NCBI GenBank assembly: GCA_025449115.1
Contig: JAHLKC010000093.1
Coordinates: 102,372 to 166,371 of the forward strand
Direction of reading: 5' to 3'
Length of the DNA stretch: 64,000 bases
From: Chytridium lagenaria
Lineage: Eukaryota; Chytridiomycota; Chytridiomycetes; Chytridiales; Chytridiaceae
Made by a program: the position numbers and the translations under genes. Shown here piece by piece: positions 45,746-57,287 of the stretch. The notes beneath the pieces are model-generated. The model worked only from the letters and a program-made list of their open reading frames with translations, ran no database searches and was not told the origin of the DNA. Positions within the stretch are counted from its first letter, which is position 1, and the number at the start of each line of letters is the position of its first letter.

Positions 45746-47340
45746 TCTTTGCAGCCTTGAGATATACAAAAAGTTGTAAAAGGGAATGGTTGGCCTTGCT
45801 GAAGCGACGTCTTCGAGGTATGAACGGTTGCTGTCTTTACTTTTGCTACTGGCACGCCAACCTTGCTTTGGTTCTATCAGAGCTAGGTTGACCGTGAAGA
45901 TGGAAAAACAAGGCCTGAAGAGTTTTGACGGGACCCATGAGATATTCGAGTAAAGATAAATAGGACTTTAAGGAGACAGAGTGTTGTCCTAACTCCGCTG
46001 AAACCCCTTTTACGACTTGAGGTTGCTAAGACCAAGGGTGAAAGAGTGTCAAGAGTTATGGCTGAGACCGAAAAAGGGGATTTTGAAAAAACGTAAGGGA
46101 GGAGGACAAGGGATTGACCAACATCCCAATCACCAGCCAAGTGAAAAAGAAGCTAAGCAAGAAGCGATCGAGACCATTTTCCGGTAAAGTCTTTTCCCAA
46201 GGCGGCAGTTGGCATTGGAAACCAATTTCATTCCGACCTTCCTTCATTATCCAATACAACCCGTGGGGTTTATTTAAACATTAGGGGGTTTGTTTAAACA
46301 TTAAGACGAGTGGAGACTGGACGGAGTTAACATGAAAGAGGGCTTAGGAAAGAGGAAGGAAAAGGGTGAGATGGAGAGGGTGTTTTGAAATTCAGAAAGG
46401 GTTGATCACTCAGAGGGGACGTTGTGATGAACCAAGCGCCTTGCAAACCCCCTTTTCTGAAAACACTTTCGGACATGAAGTTTTAATGTTCAGACATTTT
46501 GATGAAATTTGTCACATGAAGATTGTCATTACAATTGTCTGACAATTTTGTATTTAGGTATAGGGAAGCAACAACAAATGCATCGTATTCGGTTAAAAAG
46601 AGGCAAGGAGTTTGGTAATTGTGTATAATGCAGAATAACTGAAGTACACGAATGAGATGGTAATAATAAAAATGATTTCTTTTTAAATCAGAAATTTTAC
46701 AGAAATTGACGTAACAACGGGTTATATACGTACTACGGGTCAGGCCCGCGCTTCGCTAGTGCGGCAACATTTCTTTTATCCGAATTTCGGCACAGGCAAA
46801 CAGGTGATAAGAGACAAACAATGGGGAGGTAAAAAGAGAAGTTGGTATTGAAGGTCGAAATTTCAAAAAGTCAAAAGCCGAGGGACATCAAACGTTCTAA
46901 CGCCGTCAACGCAACTCAACTTCCCCCTTTGCCCATCATTCGACAACCATTAATAGAAGCTTCTTCAAAACAGTCCAAGACCCAGAATCGTTTTGACCCT
47001 TCAGACCAGGAATTAACGGAAACTTGCCAAGGTGCAGCTTCTCGTCTTTTGATCGATTCGAAACCAAGCAGTCGCGCATGTCGCTACCTTGGATATCGCC
47101 GTTACCTACATTGTCAAAGCCGAAAAGTAAAACAGCTTGGAAAAGCGAGAGCCATCTTTGCTCCAAGATCAAACAACAGGCCTATCACGTCCAGCCCAAC
47201 GTGCGAGAATCCGTAAGTGTACCTCCTCTGGTATCTTGGAAATATTTCGTTGCGAGTGTGTTGGCTCAGAATCTTCCATGCCGAATGCTGCTGGATTTTT
47301 TCTTGCTCATTAATGACTGCTTCTAGTTTTGAAGCATGCT
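45746..47340. other. Region without a recognised gene
   Basis: Short open frames exist on both strands (for example 46842-47216 plus), with no motif I recognise. A pair of GGGGTTTRTTTAAACATTA-type repeats lies at 46265-46302. Confidence 0.4.
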
Positions 47341-47640
47341 CTATACCGTGATCTCGGTTGCAAGAGGAGTGTATTCCCGATTGAGGACAGAGGAAGCCGC
47401 CAACTTCAGCTCCTTCACAATTGCCGAAATAGTGGATTGCAGATAACCATCCGCAAATGTTCTCAACTTTAAAGCGCGAGCATCAGACGGATCCAGGCAC
47501 AATATCTCGACAATGCACGATATCTCGACAATGCGATCAATACGTCTTTTGACGTGATGGCAAGCAAGGTTGACAATGTTTGAGATGAGATCATACATGA
47601 CTACTTCTGCAGATGCTTTAGCAGTTTCTGTAGGCGGCAA
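47341..47640 (-). CDS. Short unknown ORF, probably transposon-derived
   Basis: A 99-residue open frame with helical composition (LISNIVNLACHHVKRRID; DARALKLRTFADGYLQST). No family recognised. It is immediately downstream of the Ty3-type integrase fragment on the same strand, so it may be part of that decayed element. Confidence 0.25.
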   Translation of the reverse strand: MPPTETAKASAEVVMYDLISNIVNLACHHVKRRIDRIVEISCIVEILCLDPSDARALKLRTFADGYLQSTISAIVKELKLAASSVLNREYTPLATEITV

Positions 47641-48010
47641 AGACTCAAATGTCTTGTAGGCAGCAAAGACTCAAATGGTCTAAGTCGAGCGGCGTTAGCA
47701 AGTCGAGATAAGAGCTGGCCTCCAGGGAGGAGCTCTACAACTGTGTATCTCTTGCTGTCCATAGATTTACTAAGGACACGCATAGGGCCAGCCCATCTAA
47801 ATTGGAACTTCTTAGTGGGGCCATTCTTGTTCTCTTTCCCTCTTCTTTCAGTCTTCAAGGGGACAGAGAGCCATACCAGGTCGCCAACATCAAACGAGTG
47901 TTTGTTGAGACTGAGTTTATTTTGTTGTGCTCGTCTCTTGCGTTTGAGTTCTGCACGCAAGAGTACAGCCTTCAAGTAGGCTAGTCTAGCAGCTAGCTGA
48001 GTAACGTTAT
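47601..48010 (-). pseudogene. Ty3/gypsy-type integrase C-terminal fragment
   Basis: Reads KRRAQQNKLSLNKHSFDVGD, then LVWLSVPL, KFQFRWAGPMRVLSK and RYTVVELLPGGQ, ending in NAARLRPF. This is the SH3-like/GPY-F module at the end of Ty3-type retrotransposon integrases, including the terminal RLRPF motif. No reverse transcriptase or LTR is visible around it, so it is a fragment of an old element. It may extend upstream to a QLAARLAYLKAVLLRAELK helix near 48000. Confidence 0.75.
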
Positions 48011-48182
48011 CTTTAGCCTCTAACGATCATCTTCATTGTTGAGGAATTCTTTGACAAAGTCCTGAAGGGCTTGTCGAGTATTCATGAGCACACTTACATG
48101 TGTGTCAGTGTCTATATCATCATCAAGAGGAACATAATTGTCCTGATTGTCATGATCTTTACGTGCATTGCAGGCCCTTCAG

Positions 48183-48566
48183 CTATATGCCGTTGTCTAA
48201 CATTGAAGTGGATGGTGATAAAACCAGTGTGTCATGATAGTATAGGTTCATACCAGTATCAACAAAGAGCGGATAACTATCACACAAATGTGGTTTCTCC
48301 GTCGCACACCCCTTATTGATAACGGTGGTATAGACATCTCTGTCTTTGCCTTCATGCATTATGCAAACCCGCCGGGTAATGGCATGTATTGGGAGTGTTT
48401 GTTTTATTTGGAAGGATCTCCATTGAAATGTATAACTTAATCTTTTCATGGGATGAAAGTGAATAAGATAGAATACATCATACTCATGTTTCTGCAGAAC
48501 ATCAGCAATGAGTAGGCCTGTTACCCAGGCAAACGGATCCGGTTCTTGGTCATTCCTGACACCCAT
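48183..48566 (-). CDS. Unknown ORF in transposon-rich DNA
   Basis: A 127-residue frame with motifs such as LIADVLQKHEYDVFYLIHF and CIMHEGKDRDVYTTV. I do not recognise it. It lies between retroelement and hAT remains and may belong to either. Confidence 0.2.
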   Translation of the reverse strand: MGVRNDQEPDPFAWVTGLLIADVLQKHEYDVFYLIHFHPMKRLSYTFQWRSFQIKQTLPIHAITRRVCIMHEGKDRDVYTTVINKGCATEKPHLCDSYPLFVDTGMNLYYHDTLVLSPSTSMLDNGI

Positions 48567-48754
48567 ACCCGTCTCAATAAACCCTGTGTATGAGCGGGTT
48601 CCTGACGGGTCCTCAAGTTAAAATTTGATATATATGTCAATTAAATATTCCTTTTCTATATTATATAAATAAACACTTAAACCGTCGGCACCCACTTTTA
48701 TAATTTAAAAAACGTCCAATTGCATCTGCCACTCTTTAAGAGTAAACAGAGTTT

Positions 48755-50220
48755 CTACTGTGCTATCAAGTAGAGAAGCCCTTTGCCAATGTAATATTTT
48801 TCTTCCCTTTGAAAATGCTTGTTCGGAAAGCAGCACTCGTAGCAAATCGCCAAAAAGATTTTGGCAAGTTGAGACATCTTTATGGCTTTGCTTTCAACAG
48901 TTCCAGAAATCCAAAATATCGCAAGTGTCATCCGCCAGCCCTCTCCCAAATAACGATTTAGCTCATCACTTAGAGTTTTGCTTGGGGTAAGTGCTCGGTT
49001 TCCCAATCCAAGCCTTTTAATCAAGTTTGTTTGGAGTTGTTTTGAGTGTTCGGCGCTTGGCTGTCAATTGGTGGTGCCGATAATGCTTCCCCAAATTCAT
49101 CGTTCAATAAAGGTTTGAGATTTAATATCATCTGCCTAAAATAGTTCTCGTCAAACGTCACTGTTGGCAGAAGTCTTTTGAGAGCAGCGTATATCTGAAA
49201 ACAATGTTAAATAAATGTACATTTTTTAAAAAGCAACCTGAGGATGTTGAACACTGATAGTTTGAAACGCGGATCACACACAGTTGAAACGTAATACGCA
49301 GGCTTTTTCAACGCCTTAATCACGTATTCTTCTAACTGCAATATCACTGCATTTGCTGTAGGAATTAGTTGTTGTATGTTGTAGCCATCACGTATCTTAG
49401 ATGTAAAAATAAGTTTTTAAAACAATATTATTTCATCCTTGACAATAAATACCTCATTAAGACGGCCAATCAAAGATATGTATGAAGCCAGGGCAGTGTT
49501 CACGGTCGGATATTTACTACCGCAGAGATTTTCAGTGGCCTCATTAAGTGGCTCTAATATTGTTATCAATTGCTCGACGTTGTTCCACTCGCTCTCTGTC
49601 AAAGAAAAATTCTTGTACGAAGGGTGGTCAGGATGACAACACAAATCCGTTACGGTTGGTCTAAAAATGATTTTAAATCTCAATAAATAATGATAACTAC
49701 CTTACCTCAACCAGTCTCATTAACATCCCATAGGTAGAGTTCCATCTTGCTTTAACATCTTCTACCAACCCTCGAACATTGTTCGCAAATACAGTCAGTT
49801 GCTTTAATTCAATTCTATTGGTAAGCAGTTGTCGACGCTAAGGAGATGCATTAACAAATCCCATAAAAGCGTGCAGACGCTTCAATAAAGATTTAACGTT
49901 TACAGTCGCACCATCTTCCTCGGATAGAATAAAAGCAAGGTCCATAACATCTGTCTGCTCATCCTCTAAATCCCCTGAACTTCCCTCTCCCAAAAGGCTT
50001 AAACATTGCTTGGCGGCCAAATTAGTTACATGAGCAACAAAACCCAGCAGATGTTCGGAGAGTTTGAATGTTGGTTTACTTTTTTCGATCTCCTGCGCCA
50101 TTGTAGTATTGGTTGCTGCATTATCAGCCGTAATAAAGATAAGCCCATTACCAACATCAAAGTTGGCAAGAACTCGTAAAAATATTATTGCAAAAAGGCC
50201 CACTTGCCATACCGTACCAT
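48755..50220 (-). pseudogene. hAT-family transposase remnant
   Basis: In order on the minus strand: AIIFLRVLANFDVGNGLIFI, TADNAATNTTMAQEI and VAHVTNLAAKQCLSL (50.2-50.0 kb) match the hAT catalytic-core pattern TDNAxxN...HxxNL. Then NFSLTESEWNNVEQLITILE with PLNEATENL and YPTVNTALASYISLIGRLNE (49.6-49.4 kb) match the helical insertion region. DELNRYLGEGW with KMSQLAKIFLAICY (about 48.97-48.78 kb) matches the C-terminal dimerisation region, altered at the usual SER.FS position. Frame breaks and a missing N-terminal BED finger show decay. It lies back to back with the plus-strand gene at 50406. Confidence 0.8.
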
Positions 50221-50405
50221 GATCCTATAATAGTTTAAAACAGCCAATGATGTAAAAGAGCCAATGAGCGCTCTTTCTATAAGTAATCCAAAACAGCCAA
50301 TAACCTTTTGCAGACCGTTTATTAACAACTTTTGTTTCTTTGTTTCCTTTTGTTTACCATCCGTCGCCCTACCATCACCCATCACATTCCATCCATCCAT
50401 CCATC

Positions 50406-52850
50406 ATGTCGTCGGAATCTATACAGGATAACACCGAGGAAACCATTGGAAGGATGGTCCGCAAGAGGCAAAGAATTATGGACTACTTTGTTGTTGCTGA
50501 TAATGCAACTCGTTCCGATACGGCATCAGCAAGCGCAAGTTCAAGTTCCATACCCATACTGCCTCCTCTGAACACCCAGGCGCCGCGAGCATCGGACCCC
50601 CCCACATCAAAGCGAGGGAGGAAGGCAGGAACGAAAAACGCATCCAATCACAAAGCAGGAGGTGTAAGAAAAAACGCTGGACGACCTGCAGGAGGAAGCA
50701 AACCTGTCCAGAAAGCTGCAACATCATCACGGTAAGCTCATGAGTTTAACATAAAAATCTTATTCTCATAAAATAGTCTCGCATTGCCGACACTTCGACC
50801 AGATTTACCGACGGATGAGGAGGACGAGATTCCGCTTGTTCGAAATCGACGGAAACGACTTTCCTTTGATGAGGAGGGGTCATTTCAAAGGTAATTAAAG
50901 AAATATTTATATTTAAAAGTAATATAAAAGTCTGGAATGCATGAATCTTGATCGGACCGAGAAGAACACGAAAGTCACAGAAGGAACACGGGTCGCAAAT
51001 CAAGATTCGTTTATTCATGATGAAGAAATGACGAACGACGGAACCTTTTTAGAACAAGACTGTCTTGATGGGGGAACTATCATGATGTCAGTGATGCGGA
51101 AACAGGAGCCATGACCAATGAGAATACCGCGAGTGTGGGAGCCATAAGAAGTGAGAATAGTGGGGGAGCAGTAAATAACGACGATAATGATGGGGAGGCA
51201 ACAGGCTGGATCAGTGAACACAATTCAGTGACGAACAACTTGCGGTGGATGATTCTGAGAGCGGTGAGGGAGAAGATGACGAAGATGCTGACGATAATGA
51301 GTCGTGGGTATCTTCAAAAAACATTTCTTAACAACTTTAGAGAAGATGATGTAGACGATGCTGCGGACGATGCTGCGGAAGTTGATGGAAATGGGCCGGT
51401 GGATGACTACCTTCACCGACTTTATACGGGGCTTATGGACGACATATCGAAAAAAAGCCAAAATGTCTCTAGCCTTTATAAGGCACTCCTGGACGGAAAG
51501 CTTTGGGTAGATCCACCAGATCCTGTGGCAAAACCTAAACAATTCGCTCAAAAAGGGGGTTTAAGCCAGATCCAAGCGTATTTTACCTACCCCGCGTTTT
51601 TTTGTGGTTCCCCGACATATCTTTTGCACCGTTCCAGTAAGTATTTTTTTCGAACTTAATAACAAAACACAAATTAAATTAAACCACAGATTCTCGTGCC
51701 AGTATTGTTCAGAGCTCGGAAAATGTGAAGCGTCGTCGGCCAAAGCGCTCGTTCAGAAAAAATATACAGCTTAACAGACGGCTGCTACTATATCTTCACA
51801 TGCCAGTAAGTGTTTCCTTTCAAAGGACTTTCACTTCCTCCTTTATGTTATCTAATAAAATATATTTATATTGAATTCCAGCTACAATTGTCAAAAGTGC
51901 CCAAAAAACCCAAACCAGAAAACAGCCTCTTGCTTCCTCGGAACACAACCTTCTGCTATCGAACCTTACCTCGAGCGATTCAAGAAGCTTTCCCTGCGCT
52001 ATTGACAAAAAAGATAGGAGTTGATAACGATATTCTGGCGCTGCTATGTCAAGGATGTGAGAAGGTTTGGGTCCGACGCAAATTAGCGGAATCTGCAAGG
52101 AAAACTATACAGAAGCGTATGCGAAGAAAATGTTACGATACGATTTGCTTTTTGGCTTTTTCAAAGCTTGCGACGCGACCTGCTCTGAGCTATGTACTGA
52201 AACGCGACCTAAAAACAATTCCTGACTTCTCAAGTTTCTTTGATCGGAATTTATAATGGACGATTTCCATCAGGTTCGCAATTTCCGTTTTCCTTTTTGT
52301 CTAAAAATATTCGCTTCAGGTACCTACCTTCAAAAGGTGTTTGTTAAAACAATGGAACTCTCGGAACCTGTTTATAACGCAGAATGCCATCGCCTTACAA
52401 GTGAATATATAAATGTGATGATAGTTTTAAGGTATGTTACAACCTGATTGTCTTTATTCACATAAAGTATAGATAGTCAAACACTCTCAGCAAAAAGGCG
52501 GACAGTCTCTTCACAGTGCATACTGCACTATAATGACAAAGTACGGCGAGATAAAAACCTCGATGTTTTTGCAGTCGGGTTCGCATGACGTAAGGGACCT
52601 CCGTTCCGAGCGCTGGCTGATTCTATAGCAAGACACAACCCTGATCAGCGAGCCCCTGTAGAGTTTTTCTACACCGATAAGTGTTGCGGCATGGGGGGAG
52701 ACCGACCTTTTTTGGAGAGTGTTTTTCCATCGTTGAAGGACGGCCTTGCTATTCCACCGCTCCTAAGCTTGCCGGGGAGCCCCGGATTTATCTCAAAGAC
52801 CGGAAATCTTGTTACAGTTTTGCAACCTCTCTTAGAATTCATGGATAATG
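50406..52850 (+). pseudogene. DUF6729-like protein with DDE/RNase H-like motifs, decayed
   Basis: The start at 50406 opens a basic N-terminus (KRGRKAGTKNASN, KNAGRPAGG). Downstream blocks are LYKALLDGKLWVDPPDPVAK with FTYPAFFCGSP (51.5 kb), a zinc-knuckle-like CQYC (51.69 kb, other frame) and a second CxxC (CQKC, 51.89 kb), then LPRAIQEAFPALLTKKIGVD (51.97 kb). Next are DDFHQVRNFRFPF, YLQKVFVKTMELSEPVYNAE (52.3 kb), SAKRRTVSSQCILHY and VEFFYTDKCCG with FLESVFPSL (52.7 kb). From memory these match a protein family annotated as DUF6729, often coupled to a transposase-like and 3'-5' exonuclease region; the exonuclease part is not recognisable here. Three or more frame changes and stops show damage. 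Introns (e.g. donor GTAATT at 50890) may also be present. Confidence 0.6.
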
Positions 52851-53288
52851 GAGTGGATCTGATTGTTGGATTTGGCGCTTACAACCAGCAACCTCAACAG
52901 CAGCAACAGAAGTACCAGTATCAGCCGGCAGTACCAGCAGCCGCAGAGACAACAAGGGTACTATGACCCTGCGGCACTGGCGTCGTATCAACCAAGCTCG
53001 CCAACGAGTCCTGCTGCACCACCTAGAGAGCGTCAAGGCACTAAATCAACGTATTGCCTCCCGGTTCCTTTTTATCGTTCGTTTTTATATTTCTATAATT
53101 CTTTTAGTTGTTTGTTTCAGACTTTACTGGGTCTTGTGAAGGGTTACTGGTCTTTTCTGTTTGTGGGTCCCTATGTGATTTGTTGTGTTTTTTTTCAGTA
53201 CTTGGAAATAAATAGTATGATGAACTTCTTACGTATTGTAAGCTTTACGTCTGCTCCCCACCCATCGTTCTTTTCTCTCGGTGGTTAA
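52851..53288 (+). other. Gln-rich tail region and T-rich flank
   Basis: Frames here encode Gln/Pro-rich sequence (RQYQQPQRQQGYYDPAAL) and then a hydrophobic T-rich stretch. Probably the decayed 3' end of the preceding gene. Confidence 0.3.
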
Positions 53289-53624
53289 CTAGTTTGATGC
53301 TGCTAAATATTAAGGACTTTGACCACTCCTAAGTAACATCCGTGATGTATTGATACCTCCATTAGTAAAAGTCAAAAGTCATTAGAATAACACCGTAGGC
53401 AGTTGCTTTGCTGCAGAACGATGTGTGCTGAAAGGATGGGTCCAGTGTGGATTGGAGTTAAAATGTGGATTGATTTATTGATTTTTTACTTACAAAATTG
53501 TGGATTGAAATTAAGACATTAATGGTGCTGCAGGGTCTACTACATAAAAGGAAGGTGCTCTCTTTCCCCTTCTGCGCACTTCCCTCATAAATTCTATACG
53601 CAGTCAGCCAAGGGCTTTAAAATC

Positions 53625-54690
53625 ATGTCATCGCCGTCTAAAACCACCTCCACTGCAGCCACTGACGAAGAAGCTGGCAACCGCTTAACCCTCTACATTG
53701 CCGCCTTCTTGTAAGTCCCGCTCCAATAAACCCAACCTCACACTGCCCCAAAAGCTCTTTACTAGCTCTCGCCATGTCCATTGCCTCCGCGCCTCTCTCC
53801 TGGCACAACGTCATCACGATATCGCCATCCCTGGAAACGGACCCTTCAAGCCTTACCGGAATTTAAGATTGGGGTGTTCAACCAGGTCGTCCTTGTGAGA
53901 CTGATCCGTTTCGATATGGGTCTTCCAAAATTGTACGGTGTATGAGTTAAAGCGATGTACCACTTCTACGGATGATTTTGATATCAATGTGTGGGAAGTT
54001 GAATAGTATCAAGATTATTACCATTTTCTGTAAGTTTGCCCGTCTCTATTTAATTTTTGTAAGAGTTTGAAGTCTTGTTTTTCATTTACCTCTTACACAT
54101 TTTTTTTTTTAACAGCGATCATTATCGCCGCCATGTCTTTAGCGTTCTCGCGTACCTCATGAGACAAGTTTTCCGACGTGGTAAATCATCCGCCGACCCC
54201 GAAACAAACCCCCCCGCTAAACCTATCACGACCGAACGCCACCTCCTCACCGCCTCCATCATCACCTCCATCCTCGCCCTCATCCTCCCCATCATCGCAT
54301 TCTCCATCGGCGCCTCCTTTGGAGCTCAAATGGAATCCGAGAGAACCAAAAGTCTCGTCCCATATAAATCCACTTTCACGGGTTACAAATTACAGCTGGA
54401 AAACCGCTTTTGAGTTTGGGGAAGGCATGAGGTTGGGGTTCGCGAGTGCTGTTGCGAGTGGCGTTGCTGGGCTCGTGATTGTGTGGGTGCTTTGGTGCGA
54501 CTTGAAGGTGGGTAAGAAGGTGGAGGTTTTGGATGATGAGAGGAATGAACCACCCATGCAACTGCGTCAGGAGAAATGTGAAGTCTATGGGTTACGATCA
54601 GCAGTCGCCTTATTTGACGGTGAATTCGACAGTGTCACCTACTCAGCCGCCGAGAGGAGCATCGCGATCATGAAATATTGTGTTGAATAA
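53625..54690 (+). CDS. Four-TM membrane protein (claudin/SUR7-like layout), frames disrupted
   Basis: The start at 53625 gives MSSPSKTTSTAATDEEAGN and TM1 (LTLYIAAFL, continuing after an intron at about 53711-53766 into LAMSIASAPLSW). An extracellular loop carries FKIGVFNQVVLVRLIRF. TM2 lies near 54117 (AAIIIAAMSLAF, after a second intron at 54025-54115), TM3 is SIITSILALILPIIAFSIGA, and TM4 is ASGVAGLVIVWVLWCDL near 54460. A Lys/Glu-rich cytosolic tail ends at 54690. The short cytosolic N-terminus and the conserved-looking G-V-F loop resemble fungal claudin-like proteins, but no diagnostic motif settles this. Frame changes near 53862, 54160 and 54395. Confidence 0.5.
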
Positions 54691-55520
54691 TGTGTTGCTG
54701 CGTTTATTATAATCTACATGTTTTTATCTTCTGTTAAAGCTACATTTGCCTTATACAGCGTGTTTTTTTTATTTTATTTTTCACTTGTTTTGCCTCATGA
54801 ATGTATTGTTTCCTTAAGTAACCCACTGAGACTTTACTTGTATAATAATAAAGAAAGGTACAATATCCATTAAAACTCTTTGTCTAGGTCTTTTTAATTA
54901 AACTTGTATTTATCCCTATACAGCAAGTACACTCTTTGATACCAGGGTTAGGGTTAGAGCTTTTCTCGCATTGAAGTTACTTTTGCTCATAAATCTCACT
55001 TTGCGGCCAAGCGTAAAATAAGTCTTTTACAATCTTGTTCATTCACCTATCACTGTGTGAACGTGTCAAGTGAGTGAAGTATTATTCTCAACGTGTTTGT
55101 TTGGTTTGATTATTGGTCTTTATTGACTGTGAACCATCATGAAGTTCACGAAAGCCTTTTGCTTAGTGGCAATAGGGGTTGTGTGGCGGGTTCACTTTTT
55201 GGATTAGGGTGAAGTACTTGACCTTTAGTAATAGAAAGGCGCTGAGTATATGTTTGTTTAACAAGTGATAGTTGATAAAAGAGCCGCGCTTTTTTGTCCC
55301 CCCCGTTCTTTCCTACTTGAGAATGGCAATGAGATGGTTAAAGAAACCATGAGAAGATGAAGTAGGTAGAGCTTGATGGTGCGTGGGTGATCTGCTTAAC
55401 ATTTAATTGCTTAATTTCATTTTCCTTTCTTTTATTTGTTTTACAGTATTTATTTTTAATGGTTCATTAAATTAGTCTTGGTTGTGTTGTTTTATTTATT
55501 TAATTCATTGATTATTTATT
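54691..55520. other. Intergenic region with a short telomere-like stretch
   Basis: AT-rich; AGGGTTAGGGTTAG at 54944-54957 is a two-unit interstitial telomere motif. No gene seen. Confidence 0.5.
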
Positions 55521-55523
55521 TTA

Positions 55524-55539
55524 GGGTGCGCTTGGATTC
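55524..55539 (+). repeat. Left TIR of Harbinger element
   Basis: GGGTGCGCTTGGATTC; preceded by TTA target duplication at 55521-55523. Confidence 0.93.
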
Positions 55540-55841
55540 GCCAAAAAAACGTTATTTCGTAAATTTTTGGCCCTAAATCATTATTTTCTAAAATTGTTGG
55601 TTGGATTCATTTTTAATTTTCTAAAAATGCGGAGGCAAATTCCTTAATGCAATATTTTACAAAAGTGCTGGATGGATTCAAATTTCGTTATTTCGCGAAA
55701 TAATGATTTGCGAAAAAATCATTAATTGAAATGTTATTAACGAAATATATGTCGGGACTCCGTTTTCACAGAATAAAGGTGACACAACACACAACACTTG
55801 TCGTCAACACTGTAGTCATTTCACATCTGTTAAAAGCATCC

Positions 55842-57225
55842 ATGACGGAAGACGACGACAGCGACATCACGAACGCCGCGTTCATCATAGAAGGCACTCC
55901 TGTTATTACCAGCGCCAAACCCATGGGACTCTCAAGTCAAAGAAGGAGGAGGTGGGAAGAAACAAGAGAAGACAGAAGGCCGTCAAAACCATAAGGGAAA
56001 AGCGAAGGAAGAGAGAGTCATCAAGGTTAAAGAAGAGGGTGGGAGGAAGCGGATCAAATGGACAGATAAACAATCGGCATTTGTACTAGAAGCAATCGTC
56101 GGACAAAAGCAGCGTGGGAAAGGAACTGATGGCGGGGGCTTGAAGGCAGAATCATGGCAAAACATCATGGTTAATCTCAATGCCACTTTCCGAGTTGATT
56201 ACACAGTTGATCAAATAAAAAGCCACTTTAATCAAATGGTATGTCTCTTGTCTCTTGCATTTTCTCTGGGTGGCTAACAGAAAGTCAGTGGAAGCCACGG
56301 TATAATGCCATTAAGGCACTTAAGGACATGAGTGGGTTTGGCTGGTCGGAGGACATGCAGAATTTTACAGCACCCGATGAGTGTGGGAGGCTTTATTAGC
56401 GGTGAGTTTCTTGTTATGATTACTGCGTCACGTATATTCTAATGGATTTGTTTTTTTTATAATACAAAACAGCCTATGGAAGAAAACAAAAAGAAAGCCT
56501 ACGTCTGGGTCAAAGAGTCAACCAACCTACACCTTTTTGTTAGTAGTCTTGAGGCCATTTTGGACGGTCAAGTGGCGACAGGAAAGGATGCCATCATGTT
56601 GAATGGTGACCATAATTCTGGACAGGAAGAGGAGAGTGACGACGACGAAAAAAACGAAGAGGAAACTGGAAAAGGAGTCATCACTGTGATAAGCTTCTCT
56701 ACTGCTGGAATGCGGTCTCGCACGTCATCGGCTGCATCTCGCACGTTGTCTGGTACACCTCTCGCATCGAAAACCTCTTCAGTTTCGACTCATCAAGATC
56801 AATTCCTTTTTTCCGATGAAGATGACGAAAGTTCGATCGAAGGTCCAGACTCCGCCCGCAAACGTAAAAGGCATGCAAAAGCGTCAGACAACGGTACGCA
56901 TCGCGATCAAAAGAAGAAGAGTGAAAAGTCAAGTTTTGCCGCTGTCCTTAGTAACATAACGCAAGTTGTCAGTGACATTGGAGCACGTCGACAACATCGG
57001 ATGGATACTTTTGAGCCTATCGACTATTTAAGCATCGCCACTGACATCTTATTCGAAAAGCAATCCGACCTCGAGCTTTCATTGCAGGAACTCGGCGAGG
57101 TTTTAAAGTCATTTGGTGAGAATGATCGCCTACCTCAGATTTTGGTGAAAATGAACGCGAAAGACGGGGAAGGGTCAGAAGCAACGAAGTCTTTCATCCG
57201 TACTTGTATTCCTAAGGAAAATTAA
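55842..57225 (+). CDS. Harbinger accessory Myb/SANT-like DNA-binding protein
   Basis: In PIF/Harbinger elements this partner binds the element ends and helps bring the transposase into the nucleus. The start near 55842 (MTEDDDSDITNAAFIIEGTP) is followed by a basic linker. The trihelix/Myb-type domain reads KWTDKQSAFVLEAIVGQK, SWQNIMVNLNATFR, DQIKSHFNQM and WKPRYNAIKALKDMSGFGW. Introns lie at about 56238-56281 and 56400-56471. The last exon (about 56472-57225) has KAYVWVKES, an acidic stretch, NLS-type RKRKRHAK and a C-terminal helix region (PIDYLSIATDILFEKQ). One-base frame changes lie near 55970 and 56385. It ends 63 bases from the convergent transposase stop. Confidence 0.75.
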
Positions 57226-57287
57226 AAGTAAATAAATGTGGATGATATTCAAACCCATTTTATTAATTTTTTTAAAAAAACGGTTTA

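Noticed and set aside
46842..47326. Overlapping plus-strand frames
   Set aside because: No family motif in any frame; probably decayed transposon DNA.
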